Assembly: GCA_035582835.1 (NCBI GenBank)
Contig: JAYKAV010002924.1
Coordinates: 625,981-689,980, forward strand
Origin: Phoebastria nigripes
Taxonomy: Eukaryota; Chordata; Aves; Procellariiformes; Diomedeidae
Direction of reading: 5' to 3'
DNA length: 64,000 nucleotides
A model generated the notes under the pieces. The model had not been told where the DNA came from. It searched no databases and saw nothing but the letters and a program-made list of their open reading frames with translations. Within the stretch, counting starts at the first letter, position 1. Each line of letters starts with the position of its first letter. Shown one piece after another: positions 1 through 15,900 of the stretch. A program made the translations under genes and the position numbers.

Positions 1-315
1 AAGAACTTTTAACTCATAAATTCAAAACTTCATATGTTTTTAAACTCTAGGTTTAAACCAACAATTGAGCAACTTGCCTTCCACTTAATATAGTTTATAA
101 GTTTCATGCTCTATTCCCTACATAAAGGTTAGACATATGCTGGAAGTCACTTTATTTAAATAGCGACCATCTGATACGTGTAGCTTTATCGATGCACCTG
201 GTATCCACATCTGGCGCTCACTGTTTGGTTAAATATTTAGAAGGCTTTAAAAAAAATCAAATGCTGTGACACACCAGTGAGAACATTTTTGTTGTCACAT
301 ATTGTACCTTGATAG

Positions 316-3215
<2,900 letters not shown>

Positions 3216-5285
3216 GAAAAATTTAAGTCATACTGCAACAACAACCACGTCAAGTACAATCTAATTTTCTATGTTTAGAATTGAAGATGCTGTGTAATGT
3301 ATGATTTCTTTAAAATCGATGTCATAAATTTTTTCAAATGCTTATCCTTCTGCCATGTGAAGCACAGCACACACCTATATGTTAGAATTCACCTCTATAG
3401 GTACTAACTGTACTTTAAGAAACCTGTATACAATAGCAGTACTAGCAAAGCCAGAGAGACTATATTGCCTTTAGCAGACAGAGCGTTGAAAGATTTCATA
3501 TGTTCTGTAGCTACCTAATGAAAATGTATTTTGATATACACACCTCTGTGTTTTTCTTCAACCTATACCGTACTTTAAAGTGGCAACACTTTACAATACA
3601 GGGGTAATGCATTTCTTCTTTTTGTGTTTTCCCTCAGTTCTTATTTAGTAACATTTCTTTAGAAAGATTTTATTATTCACAAATGACCTGAAGAGGTCAG
3701 CACTGACTTCATGTTCAAGGGAAGTATTTTTACAGAGTACAGATTCTGAATTACAAATCTAAGCTTCCTCTGGACCTTTTTTTAAAATATGCAAGATACA
3801 GGATAACTCATTTTAAAATCAGAAGGTGAAGGATTGGCTTTTAAAATGTAAATATCTTTGGGTTTTGGTTAATTATGCAAAGAGCTTGATTTTCATAAAG
3901 AAAACAAAAAAAAGGAAAAAAAAAAGACATGAGAACTGTGCATTTAAGCATCCAGCAAAAGACCTCCATGTGAAAAACATGGTTTATGCTTCATTTTCAG
4001 AATATACTGGTTACATATATGTATGGTGTCATTATTCTCCTGTTAATTGGGTCCCATTTCCTTGTGTAGTTGTAAGATAACTTTCTTCTTGTCTGTGTGA
4101 TAAAAATTAGCATGTTGGGGGTTCTAATTACAGAGTAGTATTGTATGGCTTTTAAAATACAGTTCAGTTTTGCCTGTATAGGTAGAAGTGAATTTTACTT
4201 ACCCCTGTTACTACTCATGCTACAGCCCTGCAAAGCTAAGGCATGACACTGTACTGTGGTTAAGTACCTTTGTCCCTTTTATCCCAATGCATCATATTTT
4301 GACATGTTAGCCTTCTTTGATTTTATGAAGCACCAATAGTGCTACATTATTGCTGGTGAAATAGCAGCTGTCCCTTTCATAAAAGTTTTTCCAGTGAAAG
4401 GCCAACGCTATACAGAGACAGAGGTGCAGAAGAAAAGCCACAAAACGCAGCAGAGTTTGTTAGTTTCAGAATTCAAGGCTGTCTAAAAATGTGGGCTAAA
4501 AATGTGCCCTTCCCTCAAGGAAGAACTAAGAGGTTGCAGATTTTGTTGCTCAGCCCCCGACTGGGTTTTTTAGCATAGCTGGGACCTTTCCGTTACCATT
4601 GTTTCCTATGGAAATGATAGGTTGCTCTAACGTGGCCTGATGTGAGAACTTGTAAGAGGCTCACAGTTAATGTACATCACCACTTAAAAAATATGTCCTT
4701 TAAAAAGCAGACAAAAGCCAGTGCTTTGCGATNTTTTCTGGCCAAAATATTAATGTAGAGTGGTCAGAATACAGCATTGTTTTCACAGATGCCTTCACCA
4801 TAAATGCAAAATTAGTTTTGGCCATAAAATACAGTTTTCTTGGCATCTATCAATGTTTTGTTCTCTGTGTATGGTTGAACATGGTTTAGATTTTTTCCAA
4901 AAACAGTCATATTGAACACATCTGTATTTTGTGGTTTCTTTATCTGTTTTGGGGTATATTTAAGTTTAAATCTAGTCAACTATAACTCTATAGTAACAGA
5001 ACGTGTGCATTCTCTTGTTTACTAGATTATGAACCATCAACAAAACTTCATATGCAAATCCATTATTTTGTGTTCTGTTTTGTGCTTGGTTAAGTTGAGC
5101 TTTTGTATATATGACAAAGATAAATATTGGATTTATAAAAGATAGTATCTTTGAAAGTTCAATAATATATTGAACTGCAGATCTTTCTGAATCATTCTTG
5201 CTGCAAATCTTCTTTTTAAAAAATCTGGCAAACATTTTTTCCTTGCCTTACAGTACTCTGTCAATAAAAGTGAGTTGCTTTAAGC
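3216..5285 (+). other. Probable 3' untranslated region of the left-edge gene
   Basis: AT-rich sequence without repeats follows the stop codon. The first AATAAA I found downstream is at 5263-5268, followed by a GT/T-rich stretch, so a 3' UTR of about 2.07 kb is proposed. The cleavage point near 5285 is an estimate. Frames inside this stretch have no convincing coding character. Confidence 0.55.
5263..5268 (+). promoter_or_regulatory. Candidate polyadenylation signal AATAAA
   Basis: A canonical hexamer in the context CAATAAAAGTGAGTTGC. It is on the same strand as the left-edge gene and about 2 kb after its stop codon. Confidence 0.5.
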
Positions 5286-8200
5286 AATATTCCTCCCTCT
5301 GGTTTTCATTCTAACTGCATTCGCCATATCTGGCTCATCTGTGATAATGCTGCATAGTGGCTAGGTGTGTGGTTTGTACAGGATTATTTAAAGAGATGCT
5401 TTCAAACTCTTCTAATTGGAGGGCCTCTGTTTTTTTGGTGAGAAGTCCAGCAACCGACCTTATCAGTACTGCCACGAGGGGTCTCATTCAAAAAATGGAA
5501 CTAAATAGAACTGTTCATTATTTATTTTTATTTAACCCACTTTCTTTGCTTTACAGCCTGGATGTGAATATGTGCGCACGCGCACGCGCGTGTGTGTGTG
5601 GCAGGGGGAAATTTGTGGTGGAAACATTGTAATGGTTTCATAGACTACCTTCCAATATCTTCCAAAACACTGGAGATCCCTGGACCATCTAATTTAACCA
5701 GCAAGCTGGCTCTAAGAAAGCAATGCTCACCTGTTTATTCCCCCATTTTACTTTTGCAGATATGTGAAATGGAGTTACAAAGATATGAAAATAATATATA
5801 CTAGAGCACCCAGGCAACTAGGTTAAGGTGAAAACCTCTTTAGTCTGGCAGCCCTGACATAACTAAAGAAAGTGATAACCTTCTGCTCTGCAGCAGAGCA
5901 ACCAATGCACATTTGCACATGAAGGTGAAGAAGCAGAGAGGAGAGTTGAAAAATGACTGAAGTTCAAATAGCCTGCGCAAACAATGGACGGACACAAAGA
6001 GGGAATAGGGCATTAGGAAATCAGAGTCAATCCAGACAGCCTGAGAGAAAAGTTCAAACAAGAACAGACCCTAGACAAAGATAAACAAAAAATTGCCAGG
6101 GGAATATTACTACCTACAGTGCTCTTGGCTCCTGGAATTAAATCTAGGGTTATCCTATGCAAATGAATAGACTCCGCTAAGAGAGCTCTGTTCCATAGGA
6201 AGCAAGTTGTAAAAGTCCTCATGGCATGGGTGGGCAAAAAGTGTAGTGCATGTTGTCAGTGCTCAAATAAAAACCAGCTTGTGGGAAGTCTGAGAACATG
6301 CAGCAAACATGTATCTCAATATCATTCCAAAGTCAGGTCAGATTTCAGACAATCACTTTTGTAAAGAAATTAATAACCTGAAACCATTTGCTACTGGAAG
6401 ATATCCAACTGAATTAAGAGCTAAAAACATAAAGTACACTTTTATCTGGCAAGCTGAAAATACCATCATTGTTTTAACTAATGAGGACCAACCAGGCTTA
6501 AACATCTTCAAAATAACATTACTTCCAATATTGTCTGCGTTTGAAGACCAGTATCACAGCTTCTGAGAAGCCAAAGAAGATTTAGATGCCAAAAGCAAGT
6601 GAATGACTTTGTGAGAATCTTTTTTGTTCTCTTCTTTTATTCACAACATGCCCGCAGCTCTTATTATTGTGCAGATAAGGATGTCCATGAATAACTGAAG
6701 CAGGAGAAGAGTTCGCACTGTTGTAACAGTCCATCTGGAGCCCCAGCAAGCAGGATGTGTGCTAACCCTCCCATCCAAGAATGCGCACTCTTCTCCTGCA
6801 ACATTTCCACAAGTAAAAACAAACACGGGCCTGAGCTGTCAGTCAAAATTACCAATAGAATTATCTCAGTCTCCCCAAATTTAGCTTTAGGAGGCTAAAT
6901 TCCTTCCTTCTATTGAAGGCAGTTTAGTCACACTGCAGATGAACTTGCCGCAATGCATAGGCTGATGCTGGGAAGTTGGCTGCCCTGGTTTGTTCAATTG
7001 CTCTGCAACACAAAGGGGGCCTCACTAGAATTCAATTAACCTTCCTCTTCATCCCAATGGCGCTACTGTCGGACCCCATTAGCAGCTGTTGCCCATTGTT
7101 CTCAGTGAAGAACCTCTAAGCACCAAGTTATTAACCCATCAGTGAGCTAAGTGTACAGGCAGTGGCATTGTATCCCCCTTCCACAGGTTCCTGTCTCAGA
7201 TACTTATTCCAGTACCCTTACTGGTTTCATACTTTCACCTGACTTGCATATCTGCACTGCGGAGTTTGGGTAAATTACTTGGGCACCTACAAAATTGTGT
7301 TTCATAAAAGGGTAGCTTACTGGAAAGGCAAGAAATTTCTAAGTACAGGTAGAAAAGGAAAAAAAACCTATCCATCAGCCTGAGGAGCTGTTGACATCAG
7401 CCTTTTCTTCTTTCTGAATTCAAGCAGTGGCCACCAGTGGCACAAGCCTCCAGTGTCTCAGTGGGCATTGCTTTGTTTCAGGAAAAATTTTGCTGAGGTT
7501 GGAAACAAACTGGTTTATACCAGATAGACATCAGTGAGTCCTAGAGACTTGGGCAGTCAAGTTCTAATTGGATCCTCCACGTGACTGAAGTCACTGCGGT
7601 GGGATTACTGTTTGTGGGTACATTTACCCCCAAAGGGAAGAGAAGAGGGTTTGTCCTTGAGTTCATTGGCAGAGAAGCTGGATGTCACATCCTCTCTCAT
7701 GCCCTGTATTCTGGTTTTCTTTTACGTTTTGCTCCCCAACTGCATGTAAGGCGGACAGTGCCTTGGCATATTCTGTGTTCTCAGTACGTGCTCCCAAGAA
7801 ATGGGGGATTCAACACAGTTATGATTTCATTATAATATGTCTGATGCCGGTTTGTAAGGGTAATGAGTCTTGCTTTTTTATCTCAGCACCCATTCCACAG
7901 AATTACATGTTCTACAGATCAGGTACTTTCACCTCTCGGATTTTCTAAATTCATACTGCCTGGGGAGTCTGTTTACTGCACATTTAAAAACAAGAAAGAA
8001 AAAGNAAAAGAAGAAAGAAAAAGGAGTTACCTGGGTGTTGGGGTTTTTTTTTCCATTTTAGCAGCTATTTAAAAAAAACCCAAATCTGTGTTTCTGCATA
8101 AAGACAAGTTTCTCAGTTGTTCTGGCCAAGCTAAAAAAACAAAAAAATGTTTTACCTTTTTCTCAATGTGTCCATTTCTTAAATGCACCTCAGTTTTGAA

Positions 8201-8374
8201 ATGAAGAGTTTTCATGTTTTGACTTTTCTTCTTAGTTTAAAATGTCATCAAAACCTGTTTTCTGTATTTGACTTTAAATTGTCAATATTTTTGTCAACCA
8301 AAAACTGATTTTCCCCATGAAGTTTTGTCATGCACAAAAAGTCACCCAGATTTTTTAAGTCCATCAGGAAAAAG
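5286..8374. other. Intergenic, no gene seen
   Basis: AT-rich single-copy-looking sequence between the gene and the first CR1. The only distinctive structure is the alternating purine-pyrimidine tract at 5568-5600. Short frames here (for example 6309-6566) have no recognisable motif and look like chance. Confidence 0.5.
5568..5600. repeat. Alternating purine-pyrimidine tract (Z-DNA candidate)
   Basis: All 33 bases alternate purine and pyrimidine, moving from AT/GT steps through GC-rich steps (GCGCACGCGC) to (GT)n. GC/GT alternation is the classic sequence class able to adopt left-handed DNA. Confidence 0.8.
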
Positions 8375-9048
8375 TTCATTCTGGTGGATGACAAGCTGGA
8401 CACGAGCCAGCAATGTGCACTCACAGCCCAGAAGGCCAACCGTATCCTGGGCTGCATCCAAAGAAGTGTGGCCAGCAGGTCGAGGGAGGTGATTCTGCCC
8501 CTCTACTCTGCTCTGGTGAGACCCCACCTGGAGTACTGCGTCCAGCTCTGGAGCCCTCAGCACAAGAAAGACATGGACCTGTTGGAGTGGGTCCAGAGGA
8601 GGGCCACGAAAATGGACAGAGGGCTGGAACACCTCTCCTGTGAGGAAAGGCTGAGAGTTGGGGTTGTTCAGCCTGGAGAACAGAAGGCTCTGGGGAGACC
8701 TGGTTGTGGCGTTTCAGCATATAAAAGGGGCTTATAAGAAAGACAGAGAGAGACTTTTTACCAAAGCCTGTAGTGACAGGAGAAGGGTTAGTGGTTTTAA
8801 ACTGAAAGAGGGTAGATTTAGATTGGACATAAGGAATAAATTCTCTGTGATGAGGGTGGTGAGACACTGGACCAAGTTGCCCAGAGAAGTTGTGGATGCT
8901 CCATCATTGGAAGTGCTCAAGGTCAGGTTGAACGGGGCTTTGAATAACCTGATCTAGTGAAAGATGTCCCTGCCCATGGCAGGGGGCTTGATCTAAATGA
9001 TGTTTGAAGATCCCTTCCAACCCAAACCATTCTATGATTCTATGATTC
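8375..9048 (+). mobile_element. CR1 LINE, 5'-truncated, with complete 3' end
   Basis: The sequence encodes the C-terminal part of the CR1 ORF2 reverse-transcriptase protein, with the typical phrases [34 protein letters not shown] and [16 protein letters not shown]. It continues into the conserved CR1 3' UTR (CCCTTCCAACCCAAACCATT) and ends with ATTCTATG-type octamer repeats at 9029-9048. The coding part is split between two frames: the first frame (through about 8655) and a +1 frame (8658-8957). This fits loss of two bases from a GA run near 8650. The copy is therefore dead. The 5' boundary at about 8375 is approximate. CR1 elements insert by target-primed reverse transcription and are usually truncated like this. 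Confidence 0.93.
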
Positions 9049-12000
9049 CTATAGATCTTTGTATCTAGCATAAGAACAACATCATACAGAAAAATGGCAC
9101 GCAGGGAAAAGAGGAACACTGCCTTTGTTATCAGTATGTTAAAAACTGCACAACAATGAACATTTTGCTCTATTTGCTGAAATTGATTCAGCCAAAACGT
9201 TGGTTTGCTGACATTGCTGTGGGTCTTCTTCCCAAGCACTTCAAATACTTCAAAAACATCACCAAGGAAAAAAAATCACTTTTCCCAGTTCCTCCTCAGC
9301 TGCCTGCCAAGTCCTCCAGTGCAACCAGGCATGTGGTGGTGAGTTTTGCGGTGCCCCTGTAGACACAGCTGGCCCCAGGTGCCCCGCTGTCGGAGACAAC
9401 CACCTCCTCATCAAAGCTGGTAGATGCAAATAGGTGCCTGTGCCTCTCCTCCATGGCAAAACCTGGCTTTTCTGCCGCACCCGCTGTGGAGGGGAGTTAA
9501 AGTGCTACCGAGGTCAGCAGAGGCTGAGCAGATGCAGGGCCCCTCAGGCTGCTGCTCTGGGAGAGGGATACCTCTGGCACTGCGGCGCTGGGGCAGCCGA
9601 GAGCAGCCGACAGGCGCAGCAAGGCTTGCCTAAGCTTTTCTGCCAAAACTTTCAGATTGGTGATGTTAGGCATGCAATTTATCCACGGCTGTGCTGCGGA
9701 CACTCCTGAGGACATGATCCAGTGAACTGTTTTAGCTGCTGTGAGTAAGAAGGTCTCAAACGCAGTTGCTTGTAGCCAGCTCCAGGTCTTCTCCCACCAG
9801 AAAGTACGATGCCCTGAACTCGGTCGGTTTAACTCTTCACCCAATTGCTTCTTTTTCTGAGCTCTGTAAAATACTCTAGGGTTAAAAATCCAGGTATTAA
9901 AACCTTCATCTTAATTGGATCAGCAACAGCAAGAACATTTCTCTGACCTTGCCCTATAGATGTATTTCAACTTTATGTACATAAGTCAATTCAGCATGTA
10001 TCTGTAAGGGCTTATCTACAGGAGGAAGTTGCACCAGCTTAAATTTAACCTGTTGTCGCAAATTGGTTTCTCTAAATCAGTTTGAATACCTGTGGAAATG
10101 CTTATTTCAGTTTAAAGATTTTTTTCTGTTGACCTGTGTTAAAACCCAAATAACCTTTATTCTAATGGCAAGAGTGCTCCCACAGGTCTACACATCAGCT
10201 GTCTTAATTGGTTTTAAAACTGCACCTTTAATTATATGGTTGTAACTCCTTTGCATAGAGGAGACCTTTCTTATGATCTCTGGCTGAGGTGCTAAATAAA
10301 AGCCGTCTCAGGTGCGGCTTGCACCCAGCGCCCCGAGCGGCCATGCCGCCTGGTGCTAGCACAGCCCCAGCTCTGCCGTAGGCCACTCCAACCACGTTGC
10401 CCCAAGACATTGCTGGGCAGTTTGGGGTAATTCACTCCGGGAACCACCCCCCAGGAGACATTTCGGATGCGACTGTGCCGGGTATGGCTCCCTCCGCCTT
10501 GTGCAGCCCTCAGATACGATGTGAGCAGCTTTGTAGCCCCGAGTATCCCTACAAGCCCCCGGCCATGCTGCAGAGCATGCAGGACGTCCTCTCAGTTCCA
10601 TGCTACGGCCGGCGCGACACGTCCCTTGCCTTATTCCAGACAATTGAGCTGAAGCCTTCTACTAAGGTATCGCAGAACTATGACGAATTTAAACTCTTTT
10701 TTAACGCTAGAGGGCTAGCGTTACTTTACATTGGCTGTCTGCACACACACAAGATTAGTAGGTTGATCATCTTTGTGGTAGAAATTTAATTTTTTTTTTT
10801 TGGTTTGTAGAGTATTTAGATACCACAGTGACAAGAAATTTCTAGCATCATTATATGACAAGGGACCTTTCATTAACCATGTAGTACTTACCGAAAAACT
10901 GCTTTATTTTGTTTGTGGAAGCATGACATTTTGGGAAACTAATGACATTTGCATTCCCACTTGTATATGATGTGCACAGAAGTTCTAATAGAAGATTGAG
11001 TTAGCAACGTTTCATTTTCTCTGTCTCCAATGATTGTGGTATTTGCATGTCAGCTGGAATGCAGCTTACATTTGCATTTCAGTTCCCAGGAAAATTCGAG
11101 AGTGACATCATTTTCAAAATCTAGCTCCTAAAGTTGAAGAAACNAATAGCTAAGGATGTCAGAAATCTTACGCCACAAAATAAATGCACATTTCATTTCT
11201 TGGACACAGAAATTATGCTCAATAATTTGAACTGTGACACCTGCTCTTTATGATGCCTGCTCTTCATTTCTGGATTTTCTTTGCCTGACTGTAAGCATCT
11301 ATATATGTTTACTTACAAGCTATAGTTAGATGAGAAATACCATTACAGATGATACTTGTTGATGGATAGTTAATCATTTTGAGAAATATTTGAAAGTGCA
11401 GCTTGCTTTCTGTGCTTCAGCATGAAAAGCAGGGAGTGCTTGGGGTTATTTTTTCATGACAGTTTTTACAGTAAGAGGGAGAGGGAAGAAAAAAGCACAG
11501 GATGGTGCACGATATCCATTGAAAGCAGCATGAAGTTTCCCTTTCCCTAACGGGCACTTCAAGCTGATGTGGTTTATTTCCGTTTCACATGCCCACATAG
11601 GCGCCGTACCCAGCTGTGTGCAGTGACTTGTCCAGTTGTGGTTCACCCACATTCACCCACATGCCCACATCTTTGCTTAACATTACTGGTTACGCTAGTT
11701 ATTTTGGACTTCCCCTTCAAACGTTCATCTAACATGAACCACAAGACTTTATGCCGTATCAAAATATTTGCCAAATATTTGTCTCGCCAAGGGATTAATT
11801 GACTTGAATTGCATATGAATTTCATTTAAAATCTTCAATGCACATCTGCATCTGAAATTTGCTGCAAGTGCACTGCTCAGTGGTGTCCGGGAACTGGCAC
11901 ACAACCTGTGAGCACGCAAGGTACTGCTCCCTGGCCATTTGCTGTTGTGACTGCCCGTTGCATTTAGCGTCAGCGTTAAACACCTCCTGCATTGCTCAGC

Positions 12001-12670
12001 TTCTGTGTGCTAAGAAAAGGGGTGAGAGATTTTCTTTCCTGTGTGCAGTGGGATACCCACCAGCAGAAAATGTAATCTGGAGCCCGAATCAGCGTAAAAA
12101 CCTTCCATCGTTCTTTTCCATTTCCCCCCAACATTTAGCTGGGGGGAGGAGCTAAGGGTCAGCAGATGTGGAGGAAATACTGGCAACTTCTGTGATCATC
12201 CTGTTGATAAATATAAGCAGGCTGCCTCAAAGTTAGAGTCATGCAGTGGGTAGAGGATCGGGGCAGCAAGGGCACGGAGGAAGGAGGAAGGAGAGAATGC
12301 TGTGGCTGAGGAGGGTCTGGATGTGTTTTCCTGGGCGTCGCTCCTTGGCAGAGCCCTGCTACAGCTGCGAGTCTGCTAAAGCTGTGCAGTGGCCAGCAGC
12401 GAAGGCAGAATGTAAGATGCATAAAATAATTTTTCTGGAAATCTTTATAGAGCTTCCCTACAAACATTAGTTTTCTTTTCCTCTGAAGAAGTGACTAGGC
12501 AAGGCCTTGCAGGAGTTTGCTGTCCCGCTGTCACCACTGACTGCTAGCTAACTGGCAGGGGGCTAGTCCGCAAGGTGCCAGGGATGTCACAGTAGTGGCG
12601 TGTGCAGCCATGAAGCGGGTGCCAAATGCAAGGGTCGTTATGGTAGCCAGGGGGGCTTTAGGGATTATTT
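9049..12670. other. Intergenic, two GC-richer patches, no gene seen
   Basis: GC-richer patches at about 9290-9620 and 10300-10640 interrupt AT-rich DNA. They contain overlapping frames on both strands, as expected from stop-codon depletion in GC-rich DNA. None carries a recognisable motif or a convincing splice context. Confidence 0.4.
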
Positions 12671-12715
12671 AGAATAGAATAGAATAGAACAGAACAGAAC
12701 AGAACAGAATAGAAT
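12671..12715. repeat. (AGAAT/AGAAC)9 microsatellite, CR1 tail
   Basis: Nine tandem pentamers, with an inner block of AGAAC units flanked by AGAAT units. They sit exactly at the 3' terminus of the CR1 fragment. Confidence 0.9.
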
Positions 12716-12945
12716 ATTTTCAGTTGGAAGGGACCTACAATGATCATCTAGTCCACCTGTCTGACCAATTCAGGGCTGACCAAAAGTTAAAGCATGTTGT
12801 TAAGGGCATTGTCCGAATGCCTCTTAAACACTGACAGGCCTGGGGCATCGACCACCTCTCTAGGAAGCCTTTTCCAGTGTTTGACCACCCTCTTGGTAGA
12901 GAAATGCTTCCTAATGTCCAGTCTAAACCTCCCCTAAGATTTGCA
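12671..12945 (-). mobile_element. CR1 LINE 3' fragment with pentanucleotide tail
   Basis: Read on the - strand this is the 3' end of a CR1. It contains the reverse complements of GTTGGAAGGGACCT..GATCATCTAGTCC and of GGGCATCGACCACCTCTC, which are standard CR1 3' sequences. The element's 3' terminus is nine pentamers, AGAAT or AGAAC as read on + (12671-12715). It is strongly truncated. It closely matches the copy at 19386-19793, so both belong to one subfamily that differs from the octamer-tailed copy at 8375. Confidence 0.9.
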
Positions 12946-15900
12946 AAGGACATGGGACCATACTGGGGCCACTGTCACACTCAGTAGAAAGGGTGGGTTC
13001 ACCACATCAGCGGTGCAAGGCTGGGTAATCAGGGACGATGGTTGTCTCAGATGTGTCTCCAGTAGCTTCTGTTTAAAATGATATGGAGCAGCTCAGGAAG
13101 ACAGGTCGTGCCACTGTTTAGCCCAGTGCTGTCCCCAAAGCTGAGGTGCGGAAATAAGAGGGAAACATATGTTCTCTAGGCAGGAGAAAAGCAACTTGCA
13201 AAGCTATATGATCTCTGCACCAAGTCAGAGCTTTAATTGGCCCAAAAATTATCTTTACTAACACCTGCAAGCAAGCGTATAGTAGACTGCAAAATTAATA
13301 GTCAGAGGGAGAATGAATTCCCTAAAGCACAAAGGAAAAACATTTCCTCTTGTAGATGATGGTGTAGCACAGTATCTCAGGCTGCTTCAAAGCCAAGGGC
13401 ATTAGTGAAACCAAGAGCCAGAACCATGACACCCTGCCTTNTTTCAGGTGTGAACCTCTTCAGTAAAAGTGCTCTCCCTCAAACAAAGAAACCTGGCTGA
13501 AGCTATATGAGCTCGTCGGTGTGGAGGTTAGTCAAGTGAGAAGGAGTGATAGATAAGCACTGCTGGAAAGAAATCTGGGATATGTTGAGATAGTGGAAAA
13601 GAGAGTGAGGTTGGTCTCTGATGAGGTTTTTCTGTTATGGAGCAATGGGTAGAAGGAGACGTTAAAAGCATAAGCAGGAGTTCCCTAACATGACAGCCTC
13701 CTAATCGAAGGTGCTTACTGCTTTCTTGTGTAGGTGTCATAAGTGCTTCCTCCCGTGCTTTTCCCTGCTCAGCCCTCACAATGGGGCCAAAAAGGATCTT
13801 CCAAATCCTTCACTTTTCCATGATCTGCCTTTTTGCAAGTGTTCATGGATGACACTGAGCACACNCCTGCAGGTAAAGGATGTTTCTGAATGTTGTGCTC
13901 TTCAGGTGCTGGATAACCCTCAGGGCTTCTTCACTTCTATGGCAAACCAGCATCTAGCAGAGGAACTCACCTGAGGTGGCTGAGACATCTCGTACATCAC
14001 CCGACCCTTCACCAAAGCGATCCCTGTTGCAGTTTGAAAGCTACAGGCTTCTCCTTTAGGCTGACCCAGCCAGTTGTTCAAAGCCTGGGATGTGAGGGAC
14101 TGGTAGGGTCTCAACAGCTGTGTCTGCCTTGAAGCAAACGGGTTGTTTGGTTCTTGAACTTGAATCAATTAGATATTCCCAAAAATGCCGTGTGTAAGGA
14201 CTGGGCCCATCAGCGGGTGTATGGATGTATTTTTCGTTGTAACGCAGCACCCCAAGGCCTCTAACTCTCTAATAGCTAAGCTTTGGTTTGCTAATTGACT
14301 GCAGCACTGGCCATCGTTTCAGTTGTATCCCCAATCCTGATGTGGTCAAGTTCACAAATCCTGCACCACACAAAGTAGAATTACAGAGCTGCATTGTCCC
14401 AGGTGGAGGAAAAATTCAGCATAAAAAGGCACATCTCAGTAACAGGCAGCCTTGGGGGAGCCCTGATGCAGGACCTGGGAGGAAGCTGAGCCCAGCAGTG
14501 CTTTCTCAGGGTTTGACCCTGGGCCATTTGAGTGAAGTACAGTTTGTCCATGGCTCCAGAATAAAAAGATCTGTAAATTGTTTGGGGGTTTTTATTTTTT
14601 ATCTGCCTTTTTGGGCTCTTTTTCCTCCTGGAGACCAGGGCAGGTGCATAGTCCAAGCACACTCAGCCAGAAGTTCGGATCAGAGCTGCCCCGTGCCCCA
14701 TGCGGATACCTGGTGCTTGAGTGGTTACATGGACCCGTAACATCCCCAAACACATAGTGAAGCCTCTCACGTGGGGATATAGGGACAGTGTTAGCAGGTC
14801 CGAGCACAAAGGGGAAAATAATGTGAGGGAAGAAAAACCCTTGGAATTATTGAAATTGAATTTATCGAATGTATTCTAGAAAGTAATATCTTAGACTTAA
14901 GGGAAGAAGCAGTCATTCAGTCACTTAAAAAATTCACAAAGAAGGATGTTCAGTTCCTGGAAAACTATTTCAGTAAACCATAGAGAAACCATAGAGGCTT
15001 TACCTCTTTTTCCTGAAACACGCAAAATTACAGCTTTCCAGCAGTAAAAGTTACTGGGAGGGAGGCCTCCTGGAAATGCTTGTGTTTCATATTTCTTTCT
15101 TTTTTTTTTTTTAATTGTCACTTCATCCTGAGGAACAACATCACAGACCAGAGCACCTGTGCCGGGGCGGGTTTGAGGGCAGCCGTGCCGGTGGCCGGGG
15201 ACTCGGCGCACACAGCCGCCTGCCGCCCGGGGAGTGGATGAGTGGCAGGTCCGCCTTTCGCTGGAGGGTGCCAGGCGGGAGGTCTGCCCCCGGGACTGTT
15301 CCTTGGAGCCCTTTTTGGGAGCCGTCTGGACTCTGCCCAGCTCCAGCTGGCACAGAATTACTTGGGACCTAATTACAACAACCTGGTGACAGCCCAGCGA
15401 GAGGAGTCCCTCATTAAACGTGACGGTCTGGATGCCATGGCTGGCGCTGGAAACTCTTAAACTGTTATTGCTGGAAACAGCGAGTGCATACCAGGGGAAA
15501 GATCACTCTATAAATGCGCTATTTCTTACATTCTTTCTTCGAGCATCTGTTATTGCTCTCTGCCAAAGACAGGATATTGGATCCTTAGCTTGGCTCAGTG
15601 CAGCCAATCTTCTGGTTTTATGGATAGGTCTGTAACAGCAGCTACAAGAAAAACTTTAAAATACTTGAGTAGAAAAAAATCCTTTAATAGTATTCGTGCC
15701 TTTTTGTTTGGCTCCTGGAGTATTAAGCAATACAAGGCAGATGCGCCAGTATTGATCAGCACGGTCCCACTAGCAGTATTTGCTTTCTATTTCCATTATA
15801 TTATAATAATGTTTCATATAAGTAAAATTTATATTTGTTGAAATATTACATAAAGTAGAAGACAAGCCTTTTCTGATACAGTTAGTTGTACTGTGGTGAA

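Noticed and set aside
12681..12720. Possible CRISPR-like short repeat array
   Set aside because: Contiguous pentamers without spacers at a CR1 tail in a vertebrate genome; this is a microsatellite.
14288..14740. 150-codon plus frame
   Set aside because: No recognisable domain, no splice or promoter context, and ordinary composition for this GC level.
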